From assembly GCA_014879655.1 (NCBI GenBank), contig JACSRS010000096.1, positions 1 to 64,000 of the forward strand: a DNA stretch of 64,000 nt, read 5' to 3'. The notes under the pieces were generated by a model, which was not told the DNA's origin, did no database searches, and worked only from the letters and a program-made list of their open reading frames with translations. The position numbers and the translations under genes were made by a program. Below, piece by piece: positions 51,132-58,407 of this stretch. How positions within the stretch are numbered: position 1 is the stretch's first letter; every line of letters starts with the position of its first letter. The stretch is from Burkholderiaceae bacterium (GTDB lineage: Bacteria > Pseudomonadota > Gammaproteobacteria > Burkholderiales > Burkholderiaceae_C).

Positions 51132-51322
51132 TGAACCCAACCCAAGACGTTGACCCGCAATCCGCGGCAAGCAAGGACGCCAAGCCGGTGAGTTTTCATT
51201 GCGCGGGCACGCGAAGTGTGCTGGCGTGGCCCGCGTGGTTGCGCCTGCTGACGGTGGCGCCCGCGTTGCTGCTGCTCTGGCTGGCTGTGCTGTGGGCTCT
51301 CTCGGATCTGGTGCCGCGATGA
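51131..51322 (+). CDS. 63-residue single-helix membrane protein at the head of the zinc import operon
   Basis: A small protein that I do not recognise. Residues 1-30 are hydrophilic, then one membrane helix LRLLTVAPALLLLWLAVLWA and a short tail SDLVPR. It carries single Cys and His residues (SFHCAG) before the helix. Its stop overlaps the ZnuC-like ATG (ATGA), so it is translated with the transporter. The start at 51131 lies in a Zur-like box, and no clear ribosome binding site is visible. It may be a transporter accessory subunit. Confidence 0.55.
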   Translation: MNPTQDVDPQSAASKDAKPVSFHCAGTRSVLAWPAWLRLLTVAPALLLLWLAVLWALSDLVPR

Positions 51323-52155
51323 ACTCTGCCTCAAGTCCTGCCGGACACGGGGCGCCGCTGGTGGACCTGGACAACCTGACCGTGAGCTACCGCAAGCATC
51401 CCGCCCTGCACCACATATCCGGCGTATTTGCGCAAGGGTCGCTCACTGCGGTCATGGGGCCCAATGGCTCGGGAAAAAGTACGCTCTTAAAGAGCATTGC
51501 CGGGCTGCTGCCTGTTGGCTGCGACCGCCCGGCCGCTGCCCTCCAGGTCAATCTGAACCACCGCCCGATGGCGTATCTGCCGCAGTTCAGCGAGATCGAC
51601 CGCAGCTTCCCGATCGATGTGAAGGACTGCGTGCTGCTGGGCTTGTGGGGCCGCACGGGGCCGCTGGGCGGCATGGGTGCGGCGATGCTGGAGCGGGTGG
51701 ACGCGGCCCTTCATTCGGTGGGTCTGCAGGGTTTCGAGCGACGCAGCGTGGGTTCACTGTCCAGCGGGCAGTTTCAGCGGGTCTTGTTTGCCCGCCTGCT
51801 GGTGCAGGACGCCGACCTGATTCTGCTGGACGAGCCCTTCAACGCTATGGACGCGCGAACCACGGCCGACCTGCTGGCACTGGTTCAACACTGGCACCAG
51901 GAGCGTCGCACCGTGATCGCCGTGCTGCACGACGAAGCCCAGGTACGCCAGCACTTCCCTCAGACCTTGTTACTGGCGCGCGAGCGGGTGGCTTGGGGGC
52001 CCACCGCCGTCGTACTCACCCCGGAAAACCTGCAGCGCGCCCGTGCCATGGCCGAAGCCTGGGACGAAACGGCCCGGGTGTGTGAGCTTGACGTCGCGCC
52101 CACGGGCCCGATGGACCCCTCGCGGACGCAGGCGCCAAGCTCCACGGCGGTTTGA
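51319..52155 (+). CDS. znuC: zinc/manganese ABC transporter ATP-binding protein
   Basis: A 278-residue ATPase of the metal importer class. Walker A VMGPNGSGKSTLL, the signature LSSGQFQRVLFARLLVQDAD, Walker B LILLDEPFNAMD and H-loop AVLHDEAQ are present. Its coupling to a metal permease and binding protein under Zur indicates zinc. The gene order ATPase-permease-binding protein also fits the AztABC type. ATG at 51319 overlaps the small membrane protein gene. Confidence 0.88.
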   Translation: MNSASSPAGHGAPLVDLDNLTVSYRKHPALHHISGVFAQGSLTAVMGPNGSGKSTLLKSIAGLLPVGCDRPAAALQVNLNHRPMAYLPQFSEIDRSFPIDVKDCVLLGLWGRTGPLGGMGAAMLERVDAALHSVGLQGFERRSVGSLSSGQFQRVLFARLLVQDADLILLDEPFNAMDARTTADLLALVQHWHQERRTVIAVLHDEAQVRQHFPQTLLLARERVAWGPTAVVLTPENLQRARAMAEAWDETARVCELDVAPTGPMDPSRTQAPSSTAV

Positions 52156-52165
52156 AGGCCACGCC

Positions 52166-53059
52166 ATGGACACACTGTTGATCGGCGCATGGACCGTCCT
52201 GTTCGCACCGTTTGCCGAATTCGCCTTCATGCGCCGGGCGCTGGTGGCCGTTTTGGCCCTGGCGCTCAGTGCAGCGCCGCTGGGCGTGTTCCTGACCTTG
52301 CGGCGGATGAGCCTTCTGGGCGATGCGCTGAGCCATGCCGTGCTGCCCGGCGTGGCCATCGGCTTCCTGGTGGCGGGTCTGTCGCTGCCGGCGATGGCCC
52401 TGGGCGGTGTGGTGGCGGGGCTGGTGGTTGCGGGCATCGCCGGCCTGGTCAGCCGGTTGACGCTGCTCAGGGAGGACGCCAGCCTGGCTGCTTTCTACCT
52501 GGTAGCCCTGGCCCTGGGCGTGACGCTGATCTCCCGCCACGGCACGCAGCTGGATTTGCTGCACATCCTGTTTGGCAGCGCTCTGGGGGTGGACGACGCC
52601 GCACTGCTACTGGTTGCCGGTATTGCCACGGTCAGCGTGCTCGCGCTCGCGCTGATGTACCGCGGCCTGGTGTTGGAGACCTTTGACCCTGGCTTTCTCA
52701 AGGTCCGGCACGGGACTCACTTGGGCGGATGGGTGTGGCACCAGGGTTTTCTGCTGCTGGTGGTGGTGAACCTGGTGGCGGGCTTTCAGACCCTGGGAAC
52801 CTTGATGGCCGTGGGCCTGATGATGCTGCCCGCCGTGTCCGCGCGCCTGTGGCATGACACCTTGCCCGCGCAGTTGATGAACGCCAGCCTGCAAGCCTGC
52901 ATGGCAGGGTTCGCGGGCCTGCTGCTGTCGTACCACCTGGATACGCCTTCGGGGCCGACCATCATCGGCTGCGCCGGCGCACTCTATTTTGTCTCGCTGG
53001 TTCTGGCACCGGCAGGCTGGCTACCCCGCTGGCGCGACACCTCGCACCGGGTTGCGTGA
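52166..53059 (+). CDS. znuB: zinc ABC transporter permease
   Basis: A 297-residue membrane protein of eight or so helices. The family motif TLRRMSLLGDALSHAVLPGVAIGF near residues 45-68, DLLHILFGSALG and GTLMAVGLMMLPAVSARLW match ABC-3 metal permeases. ATG at 52166 lies ten bases after the ATPase gene. It is the transport channel of the importer. Confidence 0.92.
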   Translation: MDTLLIGAWTVLFAPFAEFAFMRRALVAVLALALSAAPLGVFLTLRRMSLLGDALSHAVLPGVAIGFLVAGLSLPAMALGGVVAGLVVAGIAGLVSRLTLLREDASLAAFYLVALALGVTLISRHGTQLDLLHILFGSALGVDDAALLLVAGIATVSVLALALMYRGLVLETFDPGFLKVRHGTHLGGWVWHQGFLLLVVVNLVAGFQTLGTLMAVGLMMLPAVSARLWHDTLPAQLMNASLQACMAGFAGLLLSYHLDTPSGPTIIGCAGALYFVSLVLAPAGWLPRWRDTSHRVA

Positions 53060-53125
53060 GCCGGCTTGCTTACGCCTGAAAAGCAAGACTCTCCCCGATG
53101 CCTTCCTCCCATCGAAGAACTCACC

Positions 53126-54043
53126 ATGAACCCCTCCCGACGCATTCTCCTGGCAAGCAGTCTGATCCTGGCACTGACGAAAAGCGGTCTCGCCAACGCC
53201 GACGACAAAATCCCGGTCGCGGCCAGCTTCAGCATCCTCGGCGACCTGGTGCGTGTCGTAGGCGGCGACCGCGTGGCTGTCACCACGCTGGTGGGGCCCG
53301 ACCAGGACGCGCATGCGTTTGAACCCAGGCCAGCCGACGCCAGGACCCTTCTCGCCACGAAGCTGTTTGTGACCAACGGTCTGAGCTTCGAGCCCTGGGC
53401 CACCAGGCTGGCCCAAGCCACAGGCTACCGCGGCGCCACTGTCGTGGCCTCGAAAGGCGTCAAGCCGATCCCATCCGGCGCGCCCGGCAATCACGGCAGT
53501 CATCGACACGAAACCGCCGATCCGCATGCCTGGCAGGATCCAGAAAACGTGGTGCTGTACGTGCGCAACATCGCTGCCGGCTTGTCCGGAATCGATCCCC
53601 AGGGGGCCAACGGGTATCAGGCCAACGCTGAAGCCTATGCCAAGGAACTCCGGGCGCTGGACGCCTGGGCCCGCGAACAATTCGCAGCCATCCCGCTGGA
53701 CAAGCGCAAGGTGATCACTTCGCATGACGCTTTTGGCTACCTGGCAGCGCGCTACCAGATCCGGTTTCTGGCACCCCAGGGCGTGAACACCGATGCAGCG
53801 CCGGGCGCAAGGCAGGTGGCCCGCCTCATCGAGCAAATCCTGCGTGAAAAAATCAAGGCTGTGTTTGTGGAGAACATGAGCAACCCCAAACTGATCGAAC
53901 AACTTGCCAAGGATACTGGTGTCGCGGTCGGGGCCCGCCTGTATGCCGATGCCCTGTCTTCCGCCGGCCAGCCCGGTTCCAGCTACCTGCTGATGATGCG
54001 ACACAACGTGGCCCAACTGGCGGCGGGAATGAAGCTGAACTGA
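53126..54043 (+). CDS. znuA: zinc ABC transporter substrate-binding protein
   Basis: A 305-residue periplasmic protein with a signal peptide (residues 1-25, ANA-D). The metal-binding residues of cluster A-I proteins are present: His in GPDQDAHAFEP, His in ADPHAWQDPENV, and Asp/His in TSHDAFGYLAARY. A short His-rich loop NHGSHRHE precedes the second. The ASFSILGDLVRVVGGDRV start is typical of the AztC/ZnuA group. It completes the importer. Confidence 0.9.
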   Translation: MNPSRRILLASSLILALTKSGLANADDKIPVAASFSILGDLVRVVGGDRVAVTTLVGPDQDAHAFEPRPADARTLLATKLFVTNGLSFEPWATRLAQATGYRGATVVASKGVKPIPSGAPGNHGSHRHETADPHAWQDPENVVLYVRNIAAGLSGIDPQGANGYQANAEAYAKELRALDAWAREQFAAIPLDKRKVITSHDAFGYLAARYQIRFLAPQGVNTDAAPGARQVARLIEQILREKIKAVFVENMSNPKLIEQLAKDTGVAVGARLYADALSSAGQPGSSYLLMMRHNVAQLAAGMKLN

Positions 54044-54246
54044 AAGGCTCCAGCGCGTCCCGGTGCGGGAGTGGTCTGGCGCCCTGCACGGCCACACTGG
54101 GTGTGAGCAGGTTGCCCGCCTGAAAGCCCACGTGCACATCCTCGCGCAGCCGCTGCGTCAGCCCGAAGCCATGGACCGGAACACCGACGGAACAGGCTGC
54201 CGCTTGATGGGGAGGCCCTCGATTTCTTCAAGCCAGGGCTTGACGC
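54044..54246. other. 203-bp region with possible gene remnant
   Basis: The space between znuA and the convergent msrA holds no intact gene. On the minus strand, two frames look coding-like but are interrupted: VKPWLEEIEGLPIKRQPVPS, then, in another frame, LTQRLREDVHVGFQAGNLLT. Together they may be the scar of a lost gene. No terminator is visible. The evidence is weak. Confidence 0.3.
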
Positions 54247-54789
54247 TCAATCCTTCGCCAGCCGCGCAAAGGTCTTGCGGAACTTGGCCACCTTGGGCGC
54301 TGCCACGGCCATGCAGTAGCCCTGGCCCGGGTTTTTCTCGAAGAAATCCTGGTGGTAGCCCTCGGCCGGCCAGTAGTTCTCCAGCGGCGCGACCTCGGTA
54401 ACGATGGGTGCGCCGAACAGCTTGTCCTGGCTCATTTCACGGATCAGGTCATCAGCCACCGCCTTCTGCTCGGGCGTCGTGTAGTAGATGCCGCTGCGGT
54501 ACTGGGTGCCGGTGTCGTTGCCCTGACGGTTCAGCGTTGTCGGGTCATGAATCACGAAGAAGATTTCGAGCAGTTCCCGGGTGCTGACCTCGGTGGTGTC
54601 GTAGACGAGTTTGACCACTTCGTTGCAACCGGTGCGGCCGGTGCAGACGTCTTCGTAGCTGGGCCGGGCCGCCTGGCCGTTGCTGTAGCCGGACTCGACG
54701 TCGGTCACGCCCCGCACGCGCACATAGACGGCTTCGGTGCACCAGAAGCAGCCGCCACCGAGCACGAGGGTTTGAAGGGTTGAGGACAT
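54247..54789 (-). CDS. msrA: peptide methionine (S)-S-oxide reductase
   Basis: A 180-residue repair enzyme. The catalytic motif GGCFWCTEAVY carries the nucleophile Cys near residue 13. EVVKLVYDTTEVSTRELLEI, TQYRSGIYY and the C-terminal PLENYWPAEGYHQDFFEKNP are conserved. It reduces oxidised Met with thioredoxin. It starts at 54789 and appears monocistronic. Confidence 0.97.
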   Translation of the reverse strand: MSSTLQTLVLGGGCFWCTEAVYVRVRGVTDVESGYSNGQAARPSYEDVCTGRTGCNEVVKLVYDTTEVSTRELLEIFFVIHDPTTLNRQGNDTGTQYRSGIYYTTPEQKAVADDLIREMSQDKLFGAPIVTEVAPLENYWPAEGYHQDFFEKNPGQGYCMAVAAPKVAKFRKTFARLAKD

Positions 54790-54866
54790 GGAGATCTCCG
54801 GTGAAACCTGTCAGTCGCTGACAGTCGCCGCATCTTACGACGCGGCCCCGTGGCATCAGCGCCTGG

Positions 54867-55190
54867 TCAGTCCCGCCTGCGCGTCTTTTGCTTGCTGGCC
54901 CGCATCGGACCGACGATCTTGCGCATCAGCCGCAGCGCAAGCAGAAAGGCGACGGCCGTTGCGATGGCCGCCATCAGCGAACGCAGGTGAAATACCTTGT
55001 CGTCCGGCGGCACGCCGCTGAACATGGCCACCAGGAAATCGCCACCGATGAACGCGCCGAAGACGCCCACCAGCACGTTTTCGATCACGACGATCCGCTC
55101 CTTCTGCCCCGCAACCAAGCCAGCCACCAGGCCGATGAGGCCGCCCACAAAACACCAGATGTAAGGATTGATGCCGTTCTCCTGCAACAA
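54867..55190 (-). CDS. small membrane protein of the GlsB/YeaQ type
   Basis: A 107-residue protein. The hydrophobic stretch IWCFVGGLIGLVAGLVAGQK and the following VIENVLVGVFGAFIGGDFLV give the Gly-rich repeats of the GlsB/YeaQ/YmgE (transglycosylase-associated) family, although it is longer than usual and has a third helix (SLMAAIATAVAFLLALRLM). These proteins respond to stress, and their biochemical role is unknown. It lies six bases after the LysR gene, so it may be co-transcribed with it. Confidence 0.75.
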   Translation of the reverse strand: MLQENGINPYIWCFVGGLIGLVAGLVAGQKERIVVIENVLVGVFGAFIGGDFLVAMFSGVPPDDKVFHLRSLMAAIATAVAFLLALRLMRKIVGPMRASKQKTRRRD

Positions 55191-55196
55191 GAATGA

Positions 55197-56141
55197 TCAG
55201 CCCATGGTGCCAGCATTTGCGCCCGGCGTACCAACTGAATGCTTCGGGCCGTTGCCCGTCAACGCGGGTTCGGCCCGGACAGCATCCAGAAAGGCCGCCA
55301 ACGCCTGGTGTTCCCGGTCCGTTTTCCACAGGCAATAGGTGTCATAGGGTGACGTTTCAACATCCAGCGGCACAAACGCGGTGCCCGGCACCGCCGACTC
55401 GCGCAGCGCCTGCGGGACCAGCGCTAAACCCAGCCCCTGCGAAACCAGGGACACCACGCTGAGCCAGTGCCGCAACTCATAGCGCACTTCGGGGGTGAAG
55501 CCAGCATCGGTACACAAGGCGACGATCCGCGCGTGGTAGTCGGCCGAGACACCGGGCGAGATGCACGCAAACGGCTCACCCCGCAAATCCGACAGCGGCA
55601 GCGAATGCCTGCCTGCCAGCGCATGCGCGGCGGGCAGACAGGCCACCAGCGGCTGGCTGACCACCAGGATCTTCGACAGTCCCGGCGGCACGCGGGTGGT
55701 GTGAACGAAACCCAGATCCAGTCCTTCGCGGGTCAGTTCGATCAGCTGTTCACTCGAACTCAGTTCCCGCAATGTCAGACGCAGCCGCGGGTGCTGCACT
55801 TGGAATCGCCCGAGCAAGGCCGGCAGCCCGCAATACAGCATGGTGCCGACGAAGCCGACCTGCAGGCTGCCAGCGAGCCCGTCGGCCACGTCTCGCGCGT
55901 GCCGGGCGGCCTGCTGGGCTTGCTCCAGCAGCGCGCGGGCACGGGGTATCAGGGCGCGCCCGGCTTCGGTCAGGTGCACGGCCTTGCTGTTGCGGGTAAA
56001 GAGCCGGGCGCCGACGGAGGCTTCGAGTTGCTGGATGTTCGTGGAGAGCGGCGGCTGTGAAATGGACAGCCGCCGCGCGGCGCGGCCAAAGTGCAGTTCT
56101 TCGGCCAGTACCAGGAAATAGCGAAGATGGCGAAACTCCAT
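55197..56141 (-). CDS. LysR family regulator beside gcdH
   Basis: A 314-residue LysR protein. The helix-turn-helix is MEFRHLRYFLVLAEELHFGR, AARRLSISQPPLSTNIQQLE, and the effector domain begins near residue 92 (LQVGFVGTMLYCGLPALLGR). The short start typical of CatR/BenM-like proteins is present. It is divergent from glutaryl-CoA dehydrogenase and probably its regulator, with glutarate or glutaryl-CoA as candidate effector. Confidence 0.92.
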   Translation of the reverse strand: MEFRHLRYFLVLAEELHFGRAARRLSISQPPLSTNIQQLEASVGARLFTRNSKAVHLTEAGRALIPRARALLEQAQQAARHARDVADGLAGSLQVGFVGTMLYCGLPALLGRFQVQHPRLRLTLRELSSSEQLIELTREGLDLGFVHTTRVPPGLSKILVVSQPLVACLPAAHALAGRHSLPLSDLRGEPFACISPGVSADYHARIVALCTDAGFTPEVRYELRHWLSVVSLVSQGLGLALVPQALRESAVPGTAFVPLDVETSPYDTYCLWKTDREHQALAAFLDAVRAEPALTGNGPKHSVGTPGANAGTMG

Positions 56142-56160
56142 GCATCTCCAATTCGTATTG

Positions 56161-56172
56161 TTGAATATTCAA
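56161..56172. promoter_or_regulatory. dyad 1 between LysR gene and gcdH
   Basis: TTGAATATTCAA is a perfect palindrome 19 bases upstream of the LysR start. It contains the T-N-A type symmetry used by LysR proteins and would be suited to autoregulation. Confidence 0.45.
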
Positions 56173-56186
56173 TTGATATTAGACAG

Positions 56187-56210
56187 CTATTGTCGAATCG
56201 CCAACAATAG
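56187..56210. promoter_or_regulatory. dyad 2 between LysR gene and gcdH
   Basis: CTATTGT-N10-ACAATAG is a perfect seven-base inverted repeat about 32 bases before the gcdH start. With dyad 1 it may form the recognition and activation sites of the adjacent LysR protein, or it may be the operator on the gcdH side. Confidence 0.45.
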
Positions 56211-56242
56211 GCGATCGACCACCCGCCGCCACTGGAGACACC

Positions 56243-57439
56243 ATGAAAGCCAAATTCAACTGGGAAGACCCCTTCCTGCTGTCCGAACAGCTCAGCGACG
56301 ATGAGCGCGCCATCCAGGAGGCCGCCCACACCTTCTGCCAGGAAAAGCTGCAGACGCGCGTGCTGATGGCGGCCCGCAATGAAAAGTTCGACCGCGAAAT
56401 CATGACCGAGGCCGGCGCCATGGGTTTTCTCGGCTCCACCATCGAGGGCTACGGCTGCGCCGGCCTGAGCTACGTCGCCTACGGCCTGATCGCCCGCGAG
56501 GTCGAGCGTGTCGACAGCGGATACCGCAGCGCCATCAGCGTGCAAAGCTCGCTGGTGATGCACCCGATCAACGAATACGGCAGCGAAGCCCAGAAGCAGA
56601 AGTACCTGCCCAAACTGGCCACCGGCGAATGGGTCGGCTGCTTCGGCCTGACCGAGCCGAACCACGGCTCCGACCCGGCCAGCATGCTGACCCGTGCACG
56701 GCCGGTGGACGGCGGCTACCAGCTCAAGGGCGCCAAGATGTGGATCACCAACAGCCCGATCGCCGACGTGTTTGTGGTCTGGGCCAAGCTGGCCGACCCG
56801 GATGGCAAAGTCGGCGGCCAGGAATGCATCCGCGGCTTCATCCTCGAAAAAGGCATGAAGGGCCTCTCCGCCCCCAAGATTGAAGGCAAGATGAGCCTGC
56901 GCGCCAGCATCACCGGCGAAATCGTGATGGACGACGTTTTCGTGCCTGAATCCCAGCTGCTGCCCAATGTGGCCGGCCTGAAAGGCCCGTTCGGCTGCCT
57001 GAACAAGGCGCGCTACGGCATCGCCTGGGGCGCACTGGGCGCGGCCGAAGACTGCTGGCACCGTGCCCGCCAGTACACGCTGGACCGCGTGCAGTTCGGC
57101 CGGCCGCTGGCGCAGAACCAGCTGATCCAGAAAAAACTGGCCGACATGCAGACCGAAATTGCACTGGGCCTGCAGGGCTGCCTGCGCGTAGGCCGGCTGA
57201 TGGACGAAGGCAAGGCCGTGCCGGAGATGGTCAGCCTGATCAAGCGCAACTCCTGCGGCAAGGCGCTCGACATCGCCCGCATGGCGCGCGACATGCACGG
57301 CGGCAACGGCATCCATGACGAATACCACGTGATCCGCCACATGATCAACCTGGAAACGGTCAACACTTACGAAGGCACGCACGACGTGCACGCACTGATT
57401 CTGGGCCGTGCACAGACCGGGCTGCAGGCGTTTTATTGA
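56243..57439 (+). CDS. gcdH: glutaryl-CoA dehydrogenase
   Basis: A 398-residue acyl-CoA dehydrogenase that oxidises and decarboxylates glutaryl-CoA to crotonyl-CoA in lysine, tryptophan and glutarate catabolism. [15 protein letters not shown] and [17 protein letters not shown] form the FAD site. The catalytic Glu is in [20 protein letters not shown] near the C terminus. The family start [18 protein letters not shown] is complete. The CoA-transferase gene that often follows is absent here. Confidence 0.95.
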   Translation: MKAKFNWEDPFLLSEQLSDDERAIQEAAHTFCQEKLQTRVLMAARNEKFDREIMTEAGAMGFLGSTIEGYGCAGLSYVAYGLIAREVERVDSGYRSAISVQSSLVMHPINEYGSEAQKQKYLPKLATGEWVGCFGLTEPNHGSDPASMLTRARPVDGGYQLKGAKMWITNSPIADVFVVWAKLADPDGKVGGQECIRGFILEKGMKGLSAPKIEGKMSLRASITGEIVMDDVFVPESQLLPNVAGLKGPFGCLNKARYGIAWGALGAAEDCWHRARQYTLDRVQFGRPLAQNQLIQKKLADMQTEIALGLQGCLRVGRLMDEGKAVPEMVSLIKRNSCGKALDIARMARDMHGGNGIHDEYHVIRHMINLETVNTYEGTHDVHALILGRAQTGLQAFY

Positions 57440-57470
57440 GGCCCCAGCCCCCAAAGGGCTGGCTGAGGCC
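57440..57470 (+). terminator. hairpin after gcdH
   Basis: CCAGCCC-CCAAA-GGGCTGG is a perfect stem four bases after the gcdH stop, with outer GGCC/GGCC pairing. It lacks a T-run, so it is a weak or factor-assisted terminator at best. Confidence 0.4.
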
Positions 57471-57592
57471 GGTTCAGCGACCGGTCGTGTGGCGTGGTCT
57501 CTGACGGGATCCGTGGGAAGCAACGACCCCATCGGACAGAAATGTTCCCGCTTAAACTGCGCCCTGCTACACGCCGACCCTGAATCCGCCTC

Positions 57593-58372
57593 ATGAAAAT
57601 TGCCACCTGGAACATCAACTCGCTGACCGTGCGGCTGCCTCAGGTTCTGGACTGGCTGGCGGCCAATCCGGTGGACGTGCTGGGCCTGCAGGAACTCAAG
57701 CTCAGTGACGACAAGTTTCCGCTCGACGCGCTGCAGGCGATCGGCTATCACAGCGCCGTGTTCGGTCAGAAGACCTACAACGGCGTTGCCCTTCTGACAC
57801 GTGCGCCGGTGACCGGCGTGGTGAAAAACATCCCTGGCTTTGCTGACGAGCAATCCCGCGTCATCGCTGGCACGATCGCCAGCCCGGCGGGTGACGTGCG
57901 CGTGATCAACGGCTATTTTGTCAACGGCCAGGCGCCGGGCACCGACAAGTTTGCCTACAAGATGACCTGGCTGGCGGCGTTGCGCGACTGGCTGGCGACC
58001 GAACTGGCGCGACACCCCCGGCTGGTGTTGATGGGAGACTTCAACATCACCGCCGACGATCGCGACAGCTGGGACCCGGACGGTCTGCGAGAAACCATTC
58101 ACCACACGAGCGCCGAGCGCGAGGCGCTTCAATCGCTGCTGGCCCTGGGCCTGCACGACGCCTTCCGCCTCTTCGAGCAGCCCGAGAAAAGTTACAGCTG
58201 GTGGGACTACCGCGAATTCGCCTTTCGCCGCAACCGGGGTCTGCGCATCGACTACACGCTGGTCAGCGAGGCGCTCAGGCCCCAGGTGCTTGCCTGCGCC
58301 ATCGACAGGTTGCCGCGCAAGAACGAACGCCCCAGCGACCACACCCCCGTGGTGCTGACGCTGGCCGACTGA
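57593..58372 (+). CDS. xth: exodeoxyribonuclease III
   Basis: A 259-residue AP endonuclease and 3'-exonuclease. The start MKIATWNINSLTVRLPQVLDWL, the Mg-binding Glu in LGLQELKLSDDKFP, GDFNITADD and the C-terminal SDHTPVVLTL are conserved. It repairs abasic sites. It precedes the PhoX-like gene by 35 bases. Confidence 0.96.
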   Translation: MKIATWNINSLTVRLPQVLDWLAANPVDVLGLQELKLSDDKFPLDALQAIGYHSAVFGQKTYNGVALLTRAPVTGVVKNIPGFADEQSRVIAGTIASPAGDVRVINGYFVNGQAPGTDKFAYKMTWLAALRDWLATELARHPRLVLMGDFNITADDRDSWDPDGLRETIHHTSAEREALQSLLALGLHDAFRLFEQPEKSYSWWDYREFAFRRNRGLRIDYTLVSEALRPQVLACAIDRLPRKNERPSDHTPVVLTLAD

Positions 58373-58407
58373 TTCACACCCGACTCACACGCCAGGGAAC
58401 CGCGAGC

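Noticed and set aside
55970-58342. A 790-codon open frame on the minus strand opposite gcdH and xth
   Set aside because: gcdH and xth on the other strand are complete and conserved. The antisense translation is His/Gln/Arg/Gly-rich with no domain.
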